A DNA stretch of 33,283 nt, taken from NCBI GenBank assembly GCA_023480665.1, contig JAMCWR010000005.1:1-33283 (forward strand), in the 5' to 3' direction. Origin of the DNA: Gammaproteobacteria bacterium (GTDB taxonomy: Bacteria > Pseudomonadota > Gammaproteobacteria > UBA9339). This document shows, in pieces, positions 25,184 to 32,301 of the stretch (positions are counted from its first letter, which is position 1; each line of letters begins with the position of its first letter). The notes below the pieces were generated by a model. It was not told where the DNA came from. It was given only the letters and a program-made list of their open reading frames with translations, and made no database searches. A program made the translations under genes and the position numbers.

Positions 25184-26499
25184 AAGACTCTGTTTTGATT
25201 TATAGTCGCCCAACTTGGAGAGAGTGGTGGTGGCGGGTTGCTGCTGAGGCATTTGACAAGTTTCACCTTGTTGGCTTAAGTGAGTTTAAAAATAAGCATG
25301 ACATTTGTTTAATGGATTATTTTTATAATTACTGGGAAAAAAGCACAAAGATAACTGATAATTCTATTTTGCCTGTTGAAGATGTAAGGCTGCGATGTCG
25401 CTTATTAAGGAATTTACCAAAAGAAACTAGTTTAAAAATGATTACTTGCGCATGGGCTGCAATTAATGCTGTCTTAGAAGAAGTAAAACCTAAATATGTT
25501 CTTTCTATAACAGTTGATGCATATATTGTTGATTTATTAGCCAGGGCTTGCCATGGACATGGCATTCGATTTATTGGTATATCAAATTGCCCAATAACTG
25601 GTTATGTGCTGATTTCTGAAAGAGGTGAGCACAATATTATTAGGGAGCCAGAAAAAGATGAGATTGCTAAAGTTTTAGATCTTTTGTTGACCGATGATTA
25701 TAAACCCAAGTATCTTATTGGTAATAAGCCTTATTCTGTTTTTGGACATGTTAAGCGAAATATAATATATCGCGTTAAAGAGTTGGTTTGCTTGATTAAG
25801 AGAAGGAATGATTATTTTAATTACCATCTTATGGTTTTACCATACTCTGCTGATAAAAAACATATGTTTGGTTATAGGGATATTAAATATTTTAACAATG
25901 ATTGTTTGGAAGGATGGGGTAGCAATGATCTGCCGAAGCTATATATTCCATTGCATTTTTTTCCAGAAGCTACCGTTAGCTATTGGACAAAAACCACATC
26001 ATTAATTGATTATGAAAATGTGCTTATTAATGTAGCAAAAATACTAAGTGAATTTTTTTCTATTGCAATAAAAGAGCATCCCGCAGCAATAGGAACAAGG
26101 AGTGGGGTATTCTATAAACGACTGCAGGAGTTAAAAAATATTATATTAGTGCACCCAGATTATAACTCACAACATCTAATTAAAAAGTGTGACGCAGTAT
26201 TAACTTGGACTGGGACGGTTGGATTGGAAGCAGCGTTACGTGGTAAAAAAGTTATTGTTTTGGGTGATCCGTATTATTATATAAAAGACTATTTTATTAA
26301 GATTAGCGATGTACGTGAGCTACAAGAGTTTGATTTGAATGCTTTTCAAATTCGCGATACTCACATATCACATCATATTATAAAACATGTTTTGTCCGGG
26401 ACGATTGAAGGGGCTTTTTGTCAAGCAGGCTATATGAGCGATAAAAATGCCGCTTTACTTGGACGCGGGCTAAGAAATTTTGTACATGATCTTTATTAG
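25180..26499 (+). CDS. KpsC/KpsS-like capsule synthesis transferase (putative)
   Basis: A 439-residue soluble protein. The C-terminal half has a GT-B-like pattern seen in capsule-synthesis (KpsC/KpsS/LipA type) proteins: AIKEHPAAIG (about 304-313), VHPDYNSQHLIKKCDAVLTW, then TGTVGLEAALRGKKVIVLGD (about 347-366). The N-terminus starts VLIYSRPTWREWWWRVA and contains a Rossmann-like PKYVLSITVDAYIVDLLA. KpsC and KpsS use CMP-Kdo, a CMP-activated ulosonate. Since this locus makes a CMP-nonulosonate and no classical sialyltransferase is visible, this is a candidate nonulosonate transferase; that is inference. It overlaps wzx by four bases. It could instead be a phosphopolyol transferase-like protein. 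Confidence 0.55.
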   Translation: MKDSVLIYSRPTWREWWWRVAAEAFDKFHLVGLSEFKNKHDICLMDYFYNYWEKSTKITDNSILPVEDVRLRCRLLRNLPKETSLKMITCAWAAINAVLEEVKPKYVLSITVDAYIVDLLARACHGHGIRFIGISNCPITGYVLISERGEHNIIREPEKDEIAKVLDLLLTDDYKPKYLIGNKPYSVFGHVKRNIIYRVKELVCLIKRRNDYFNYHLMVLPYSADKKHMFGYRDIKYFNNDCLEGWGSNDLPKLYIPLHFFPEATVSYWTKTTSLIDYENVLINVAKILSEFFSIAIKEHPAAIGTRSGVFYKRLQELKNIILVHPDYNSQHLIKKCDAVLTWTGTVGLEAALRGKKVIVLGDPYYYIKDYFIKISDVRELQEFDLNAFQIRDTHISHHIIKHVLSGTIEGAFCQAGYMSDKNAALLGRGLRNFVHDLY

Positions 26500-26508
26500 C
26501 ATTGTTTA

Positions 26509-26570
26509 GTTATGGTTCCAATAAAGAAATCCCAATAGAACAACCAATAACGCATAGGTGTTGTTACCTA
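26509..26570 (+). other. two potential hairpins in the wzy leader
   Basis: GTTATGGTT (26509-26517) can pair with AACCaATAAC (26542-26551, one bulged A). Then TAGGT (26555-26559) and ACCTA (26566-26570) flank a six-base loop, six bases from the wzy ATG. The only Shine-Dalgarno-like AGGTG is inside the second stem. This could damp wzy translation, but the stems are short and may be chance. Confidence 0.3.
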
Positions 26571-26575
26571 ATAAC

Positions 26576-27904
26576 ATGAAAAAATATCTTAGAAATATAA
26601 GTCCTTTAAGTGTTTTGACATTTTCAATACTTTTTTTTGTATTATTTCGCGAATTCGGGGGGTTAATTTTTGAGCCAATTTCATATTTAACTGAAGCTTT
26701 TATTTTCATGTGTTCCGTTTCGTTTTTATTGGGTTACTTAACAGTTACTGCCGCAGGACCATCTCGAGTTAATAAAAATAATCTACAAGACGGTATTTCC
26801 ATTATTTCTGCCAACTCAAAAGAAGATATTTGTAATAAATTTGTTTTTCGAATGTTGCTTTTTTTCTCATTGTGTAATTGCATCGTTTTAGTATTGGATT
26901 TTCGTTCTCTTCAAAGTTATTTTATGAATTATTCATTAGAAAGTATAACCGTGGCGCATAATCTGAGGACTTTTGCCGGAATTAGATTTTCTTTAACCGG
27001 CATAATTTCTAACATTACAAACGGTTTTCCTGTAATAACGGCAGCATTTCTTCTTTTGCAAAGAGAAAAAATTATTTTCTCGAATAATGAAATCGTATTG
27101 GTCTTAATTTCCTTAATGATTAACTTAATATTTGCTTTTATGGCTGGTGGTCGCAATGAAGAGGCAATGGTAATAGTATTTTTACTTCTGACTGGGACTG
27201 TAAGATTAGCGATACTGAAGAAAAGCATGTTTCCGCCGCTTCCTCGCTTTGTTAAGATTTGCTCGCTGAGTGTTTTCCTTTTTTCAATATTTTATATGTT
27301 GATAATTTTTTTGGTAAGAGCTTCTGTAAGTTCTCTCAACCTTTTGGGAATGGTTTCGGATTTTTCTTTTTTTGGGGTGAAGGTTGGCATTAATACCTCA
27401 GGAAGCTTCTCGAGTTTAAAAATAATATACTTAACTCTTGTCTTCTATATTACACACTCACTTAATGAACTGAATTTGTTACTTTCTAAATTGTCAGGTA
27501 TTGGTCCTTATTGGGGGGGCTATAATTTTTATAGCATAGTATTATTTCTAAATAAAATAGGTTTTCATCTTACAGACATTAATTTTATTCGGCTTAATCT
27601 AGTGCATTTGGGGACCTACCTTGGTTTGTTGGGTAGCATATATCTTGATTTTGGTTATTTCGGATCTCTCATTTTTTTCTACATCTATGGTTTTTTTGTT
27701 TGTTTTGCATGGAAGCGATCAAAATATTCAAAAAAGCCAGAGTGGATGCTACTATCTGTTTATAATTTACTTATTTTATTTTTTGCTCCAATATATAGCG
27801 CAATTGGTATTGGATATGGCCTTCCAATGTTGATTGCGTTATTCTTTTTAATTACTGTTAAATGGTTCTTTAATCTTTTTAATCAGGCTTGCGCTAATTA
27901 TTAA
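26576..27904 (+). CDS. wzy: O-antigen/capsule repeat-unit polymerase, Wzy-like
   Basis: A 442-residue integral membrane protein with about 10-12 hydrophobic segments. It has a long periplasmic-type loop before the last segments, carrying LSGIGPYWGGYNFYS and INFIRLNLVHLGTYLGLLG, and a conserved-looking MAGGRNEEAM. This layout and its place after wzx support Wzy, which joins repeat units in the periplasm. Sequence identity among Wzy proteins is low, so the call is by topology and context. In-frame GTG 26558 and TTG 26561 are alternative starts; ATG 26576 is chosen although its ribosome site is poor. A 92-base AT-rich gap without terminator follows. Confidence 0.82.
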   Translation: MKKYLRNISPLSVLTFSILFFVLFREFGGLIFEPISYLTEAFIFMCSVSFLLGYLTVTAAGPSRVNKNNLQDGISIISANSKEDICNKFVFRMLLFFSLCNCIVLVLDFRSLQSYFMNYSLESITVAHNLRTFAGIRFSLTGIISNITNGFPVITAAFLLLQREKIIFSNNEIVLVLISLMINLIFAFMAGGRNEEAMVIVFLLLTGTVRLAILKKSMFPPLPRFVKICSLSVFLFSIFYMLIIFLVRASVSSLNLLGMVSDFSFFGVKVGINTSGSFSSLKIIYLTLVFYITHSLNELNLLLSKLSGIGPYWGGYNFYSIVLFLNKIGFHLTDINFIRLNLVHLGTYLGLLGSIYLDFGYFGSLIFFYIYGFFVCFAWKRSKYSKKPEWMLLSVYNLLILFFAPIYSAIGIGYGLPMLIALFFLITVKWFFNLFNQACANY

Positions 27905-27996
27905 ATGTATTTATTTTTTTAGTTTAATGAGGTATTTTATTGATACGCGAGCGATTTGTTTGCCTAATTATTAAAAAATAAATTTGGAGTAAGGGT

Positions 27997-28746
27997 ATGA
28001 ATGAAGAGCGGAAAAGCTATTGGAATAGCCGAACAAAAAACCCTGGCTATTGTGAGAGATTTTTAAAGCATGTTAAAAAATCTAATTGGTTGGGAATGTT
28101 AAAAAAAGCTATCAGAAAAATAGAAAAGTCTAAGAAGCAAGAATTTAAAAATATCCTTGAGATTGGAGGGGGTAGCCAATATTTGTCAAGATTTTTGTGT
28201 GATAAATATCCAAAAGCACAAATCATTTGTACAGATATTGCTACTGATAGGCTCGAAGTGTTTAATAATTATTATGCAACAAAACCAGATAATCTTACGC
28301 TAATTGGCGATATTAATGCCGAAACATTGCCATTTAATGACGAAGAATTTGATCTAATAGTAGGGGACGCTGTTGTGTCTCAATTTGAAAATAGCAAAAG
28401 AGGTTTTTTGGAGCTGAATAGGTGTTTAAAAAAAGGGGGTCATGCGATATTTGTTCGTGAGCCGGTTGTTGGGTATTTTTCTTTATTAGTATATAAATTT
28501 ATGCAAAAAAATGGCAATGAAAGTTTTTTTAAGAAAATTCGCGTTGAATCAAAAAAAGTATTTTCACAGTGGATATATGAGTTTATTTTTGCTGGATTTA
28601 AAGTAAAAGTTTTTGGCGGATGGAGCGGTCGCAGATTTGTTGACCGCCTTTTCTCATTTTTTCCTCGCCTGTTACCATGTGCAATGTGCTTTGTTTTAGA
28701 AAAAAAAATTACTTTAAGCCGAAAAGAAATTCTTGATAAGAAATAA
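27997..28746 (+). CDS. class I SAM-dependent methyltransferase
   Basis: A 249-residue soluble protein with motif I ILEIGGGSQYLS (about 53-64), an acidic residue after strand 2 (ICTDIA), EEFDLIVGDAVV as motif II, and LNRCLKKGGHAIFVREP as motif III, the standard methyltransferase 11/25 layout. GGAG lies seven bases upstream of the ATG. It sits between wzy and a glycosyltransferase, so it could methylate a sugar or cap the growing chain; the substrate is unknown. The C-terminal third (after about 150) is Phe-, Lys- and Arg-rich and may contact membrane or lipid-linked substrate. Confidence 0.8.
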   Translation: MNEERKSYWNSRTKNPGYCERFLKHVKKSNWLGMLKKAIRKIEKSKKQEFKNILEIGGGSQYLSRFLCDKYPKAQIICTDIATDRLEVFNNYYATKPDNLTLIGDINAETLPFNDEEFDLIVGDAVVSQFENSKRGFLELNRCLKKGGHAIFVREPVVGYFSLLVYKFMQKNGNESFFKKIRVESKKVFSQWIYEFIFAGFKVKVFGGWSGRRFVDRLFSFFPRLLPCAMCFVLEKKITLSRKEILDKK

Positions 28747-28757
28747 CGAGGGTTTTA

Positions 28758-29984
28758 ATGCGCATTTTAATTATTACCCAATTTTATCCGCCTGAGCCAA
28801 GTGCAATTCCAAATGATTTGGCCAAAGGGATGAAAAAACTTGGGCATGATGTTGAGGTTATTACTGGGTTCCCAAATTACCCAGAAGGAAAGATTTACCC
28901 TGGTTATAAGCAAAGACTGTATCAATACTGCGAGTTAGATGGCATAAAAGTATTACGACTACCGCTTTATCCTGATCATAGCCTTTCTACGACAAAAAGA
29001 GCACTTTCTTATTTGAGTTTTGCATTTATGGCTACGGTTTTTTGTCCATTTTTAATTAAGAAACCTGATGTTATTTTTGTTTATCATACATTAACCAGCG
29101 GAATACCTGCTTGGTGGTATGGGTTTTTATATAAAGTGCCATTTGTTTTTAATGTGCAAGATTTATATCCAGACTCATTTTCTGTCGTCAACATTGCGAA
29201 AAAAAGCATTCCATATCGATTGGCGCAATGTCTTGCGAATTTTGTATATAGTAAAGCTGGAGCGTTGTCAGTAATATCTAATGGCTTTAAGAATAATCTT
29301 GTTGAAAGAGGCGTATTTCCTGAGAAAATTGAAATTATTCATAGTTGGGTTGATGAAGAAAATTATCATCCAGAAGAACGTGATAATAACTTTGCTGATA
29401 AGTTTAAGCTGAATAATCATTTTAATATAATATTTACTGGAGGCATAGGGCCTGCCCAAGGAATAAATAACATCATCGAAGCAGCTGCTTTGCTCATTGA
29501 TATTAAAGAACTGCAATTTGTTTTGGTGGGGGAAGGTAATAGTAAAAATCTTCTTCTTGACGAAGTTACAGCCAGAGGGTTAACAAACGTTGTTTTTTTG
29601 CCTCGACAGCCTTCAGAGCTTATGCCAAAATTTTATGCATGTGCAGATGCTTTGCTTGTGAGTTTAAAAAATGATTTATTATTTCGGTCAACCATACCCT
29701 ATAAAACCTTTGGTTACCTTGCTTCTGGCAGACCAATTATTATGTATGCTGAAGGTGATGCTGCTGCTTTAATTGAAAAAGCGCAAGCTGGATTGGTTGT
29801 GAGCCCTGTTGATCCCGAGAATCTAGCAAAAGTTTTAAGGAAGTTTTACAATATGTCGCAATCCCAAAGATTGGTTTTTGGCAAAAATGGCAGAGAATAT
29901 TATCTGCAAAATTTGGCGATAAATGTGGCTATGGATAAGTATGAAAAGCTTTTTGAGAGAGTTGTCAAATGGTATAAAAAATAA
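28758..29984 (+). CDS. wbuB: family 4 glycosyltransferase, WbuB-like
   Basis: A 408-residue GT-B enzyme. The N-terminal ITQFYPPEPSAIPNDLAKGM, TGFPNYPEGKIYPGY and VFNVQDLYPDS are typical of WbuB and related transferases. The donor-binding half has TGGIGPAQGINNIIEAA, then VGEG and a late FRSTIPYKTFGYLASGRPI. In E. coli O26, WbuB is the putative L-fucosamine transferase; here the genes just downstream make a related 6-deoxy-L-HexNAc donor, so that sugar is the likely substrate. GAGGG lies about six bases upstream of the ATG. It starts 11 bases after the methyltransferase gene. Confidence 0.85.
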   Translation: MRILIITQFYPPEPSAIPNDLAKGMKKLGHDVEVITGFPNYPEGKIYPGYKQRLYQYCELDGIKVLRLPLYPDHSLSTTKRALSYLSFAFMATVFCPFLIKKPDVIFVYHTLTSGIPAWWYGFLYKVPFVFNVQDLYPDSFSVVNIAKKSIPYRLAQCLANFVYSKAGALSVISNGFKNNLVERGVFPEKIEIIHSWVDEENYHPEERDNNFADKFKLNNHFNIIFTGGIGPAQGINNIIEAAALLIDIKELQFVLVGEGNSKNLLLDEVTARGLTNVVFLPRQPSELMPKFYACADALLVSLKNDLLFRSTIPYKTFGYLASGRPIIMYAEGDAAALIEKAQAGLVVSPVDPENLAKVLRKFYNMSQSQRLVFGKNGREYYLQNLAINVAMDKYEKLFERVVKWYKK

Positions 29985-29997
29985 AGAGAGTTGTCTC

Positions 29998-31023
29998 ATG
30001 TTTAATGATAAAGTGATACTTATTACAGGTGGTACTGGTTCTTTTGGGAAAACCTTGGTAAAAACACTGTTAACCAAGAATAAACAAAAACCAAAGAAAG
30101 TGATTATATTTAGCCGTGATGAAAAGAAGCAGTATGATATGCGTATAAAATTCAGCAATAAAATGCTGAGTTTTATTATTGGCGACATACGAGATGGTGA
30201 AAGTATAAACTTAGCAATGGATGGTGTTGATTATGTTTTTCATGCTGCCGCATTAAAACAAGTCCCATCTTGTGAGTTTTTTCCTATGCAGGCTGTACTA
30301 ACAAATATTATAGGTAGTAATAATGTTATTGGTGCTGCTATTAAGCATGGTGTAAAAAAAATAGTTTGTTTAGGTACTGATAAAGCAGTTTATCCGGTAA
30401 ATGCAATGGGTATGACTAAAGCAATAATGGAGAAGTTAGCACATGCATTTGCTCGTGGCATCGTAAATGATAGCGCTCTAATTTCATCAGTAAGATATGG
30501 CAACGTTATGTATTCGCGTGGGTCAGTGATCCCGTTATTTATACAGCAAATAAAAAATAACCAGCCAATTACAATCACTGAGCCGAGTATGACGCGTTTT
30601 ATGTTGTCCTTAGATAAAGCTATCGATTTGGTTTTGTTTGCTTTTTCTAATGCTAAACAAGGGGATATTTTTATTCGAAAGGCTCCAGCATGCACTGTGC
30701 TAGATTTAGCAAATGCTTTAAAAAATATCTTTAAATCAAATGTCCCCATATCTACGATAGGAGTTCGGCATGGAGAAAAAATCTTTGAAACACTTATGAC
30801 TAAAGAAGAGTATCTTCAATCTGAAGATCTAGGGGATTATTTCAGAATAGGAATGGATTGTAGGGATTTGGATTATGGTAAATACTATACCGTGGGTGAC
30901 AAGAAAAATGTTCAAATTGACGATTATACTTCACATAACACCCAAAGATTGAATATAACTGAGGTTGAGAATTTATTACTAAGCTTGCCTGAAGTATTGG
31001 CCGAATTAAAGGACAAAAAATGA
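29998..31023 (+). CDS. fnlA: UDP-GlcNAc 4,6-dehydratase/5-epimerase, WbjB/FnlA/CapE family
   Basis: A 341-residue short-chain dehydrogenase with GGTGSFGKT (about 11-19), IFSRDEKKQYDMR, HAAALKQVPSCEFFPMQA and DKAVYPVNAMGMTKAIMEK. In the last motif Met replaces the usual catalytic Tyr of MxxxK, as expected for this family. The end HNTQRLNITEVENLL is also characteristic. It would turn UDP-GlcNAc into a 4-keto-6-deoxy sugar with L configuration, the branch point to L-FucNAc, L-RhaNAc and L-QuiNAc. The open frame extends to 29923 but overlaps wbuB; family length fixes ATG 29998. It overlaps the next gene by four bases. Confidence 0.92.
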   Translation: MFNDKVILITGGTGSFGKTLVKTLLTKNKQKPKKVIIFSRDEKKQYDMRIKFSNKMLSFIIGDIRDGESINLAMDGVDYVFHAAALKQVPSCEFFPMQAVLTNIIGSNNVIGAAIKHGVKKIVCLGTDKAVYPVNAMGMTKAIMEKLAHAFARGIVNDSALISSVRYGNVMYSRGSVIPLFIQQIKNNQPITITEPSMTRFMLSLDKAIDLVLFAFSNAKQGDIFIRKAPACTVLDLANALKNIFKSNVPISTIGVRHGEKIFETLMTKEEYLQSEDLGDYFRIGMDCRDLDYGKYYTVGDKKNVQIDDYTSHNTQRLNITEVENLLLSLPEVLAELKDKK

Positions 31024-31325
31024 TATTTATGATAACGCATGTTGTATTGTTCCCCGGAAAAAGAAATGCATATATCGAGGAATACAAAAAATTAGCTCCA
31101 TTTGTTCGTCAGGAGGTAGGTTGCTTGGAGTATGAAATCTTTGTGGATTCATTAGATCTTAGGTTTGATAATGAAAAAAGAGACAATGCTGTTGTTTTGT
31201 TAGAGAAATGGGAAAGTATTGAAGCACTGCAAAACCATTCGCGTAGCAATTTTTTAATGGAATTTAAAGAAAAAGTAAAAAATATGCGACAAAATTCCAA
31301 ATATGAGTTGTTAACGCAAATGTAA
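31020..31325 (+). CDS. small ABM-fold (antibiotic biosynthesis monooxygenase-like) protein
   Basis: A 101-residue protein with the dimeric ferredoxin-like ABM pattern: an N-terminal strand FMITHVVLFPGKRNAYIEEY, then LAPFVRQEVGCLEYEIFVD, VLLEKWESIEALQNHSRSNF, and a C-terminal helix. The motif E-x-G-C-L-x-Y followed by E-K-W and H is that of the YgiN/ABM family. Members are cofactor-free oxygenases, quinol monooxygenases or epimerase-like enzymes. The ATG overlaps the fnlA stop (ATGA), so it is coupled to sugar-nucleotide synthesis. No member with this role is known to me. A second ATG at 31029 is an alternative start. Confidence 0.78.
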   Translation: MIFMITHVVLFPGKRNAYIEEYKKLAPFVRQEVGCLEYEIFVDSLDLRFDNEKRDNAVVLLEKWESIEALQNHSRSNFLMEFKEKVKNMRQNSKYELLTQM

Positions 31326-31352
31326 ACATTAAAATTGCGAAGGTAAGAAAAG

Positions 31353-32234
31353 ATGCGTTTACTTATTCTTGGGGGCTCAGGCTTGATTGGGCACAAACTT
31401 TGGCAGAATCTTAGAAAGCGATTCGACGAAACATACGTTGTTATAAAAAAGAAAAAACAGGATTTTTCTAGTATAGATTTATTTAATGATGAACGTGTTC
31501 TTGATTCCGTAGATGTAAGCGATTTTGGATTGCTAAAAGAAATACTATTTCAAGTAAAACCTCAAGTAATATTGAATTGCATAGGTATTACGAAACGAAA
31601 CCCTGAAATTGCTGATATACAAAAATCTATCTCATTAAACTCGTTATTTCCTCATATGATTGCTGAATGGGGCAGAAAAAATAACGCAAGAATCTTCCAG
31701 TTTAGCACTGATTGCGTTTTTAATGGCAAAGAAGGAAATTATACTGAGAATAGTTTGCCGAATGCAGAAGATATATATGGTCGTACAAAAGCATTGGGTG
31801 AGGCCAACGCAGATAATTGCCTAACGATTAGGACCTCTTTTATAGGCAGGGAAATTGTTTCTTTCACCGAGCTTTTAGAATGGCTAATTTCGCAGAATGG
31901 CAAGGCTGTTAAGGGGTATTGCAAGGCTTTTTATACGGGGGTGTCAACAATTTTTCTGAGTCGTATTGTGTGTGATTTAATTGAGCGTTTCCCAAATTTA
32001 TGCGGTATTTACCAGCTTGCTGGAGAGGTGATATCTAAATATGAGCTTCTTTGTTTAATGCGTAATGAATTTAAATTGAATATTGACATAATTCCAGATA
32101 ATGAAATTGTTTGCTTGAGAACTTTAAATGGAGAAAAACTTAAAAGAGCTACTGGCATTAAAATACCAAGATGGGAAGAAATGGCGCATGAACTTTCGCA
32201 AGATAATGATATATACAGAAGCAGAGTTTTTTGA
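31353..32234 (+). CDS. RmlD-like NDP-4-keto-6-deoxyhexose reductase, possibly WbvR type
   Basis: A 293-residue SDR protein of the dTDP-4-dehydrorhamnose reductase family: ILGGSGLIGHKL (5-16), LNCIGITKRN, FQFSTDCVFNGKEGNYTE and catalytic YGRTK (about residue 145). The start has AAGG about ten bases upstream. It lacks the C-terminal cupin domain and the length (about 370) of WbjC/FnlB, so the standard L-FucNAc route is not matched. An RmlD-type reductase next to a WbjB-type dehydratase instead resembles the WbvB-WbvR pair that makes UDP-L-RhaNAc and then UDP-L-QuiNAc. The 2-epimerase needed for the last step is not in the window. Exact specificity is inference. Confidence 0.8.
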   Translation: MRLLILGGSGLIGHKLWQNLRKRFDETYVVIKKKKQDFSSIDLFNDERVLDSVDVSDFGLLKEILFQVKPQVILNCIGITKRNPEIADIQKSISLNSLFPHMIAEWGRKNNARIFQFSTDCVFNGKEGNYTENSLPNAEDIYGRTKALGEANADNCLTIRTSFIGREIVSFTELLEWLISQNGKAVKGYCKAFYTGVSTIFLSRIVCDLIERFPNLCGIYQLAGEVISKYELLCLMRNEFKLNIDIIPDNEIVCLRTLNGEKLKRATGIKIPRWEEMAHELSQDNDIYRSRVF

Positions 32235-32301
32235 GAAAATTTAATTTGGCTGTATTTATAAATTAATAAGTCAAATTTTTATATGGAATAATGGGCAGCG
32301 T

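Noticed and set aside
26506..26709. Minus-strand open frame at the start of wzy
   Set aside because: It overlaps wzy and the leader and has no coding features of its own.
30390..30749. 119-residue minus-strand open frame inside the fnlA-like gene
   Set aside because: Antisense to a strongly conserved coding region, with no ribosome site; a shadow frame.
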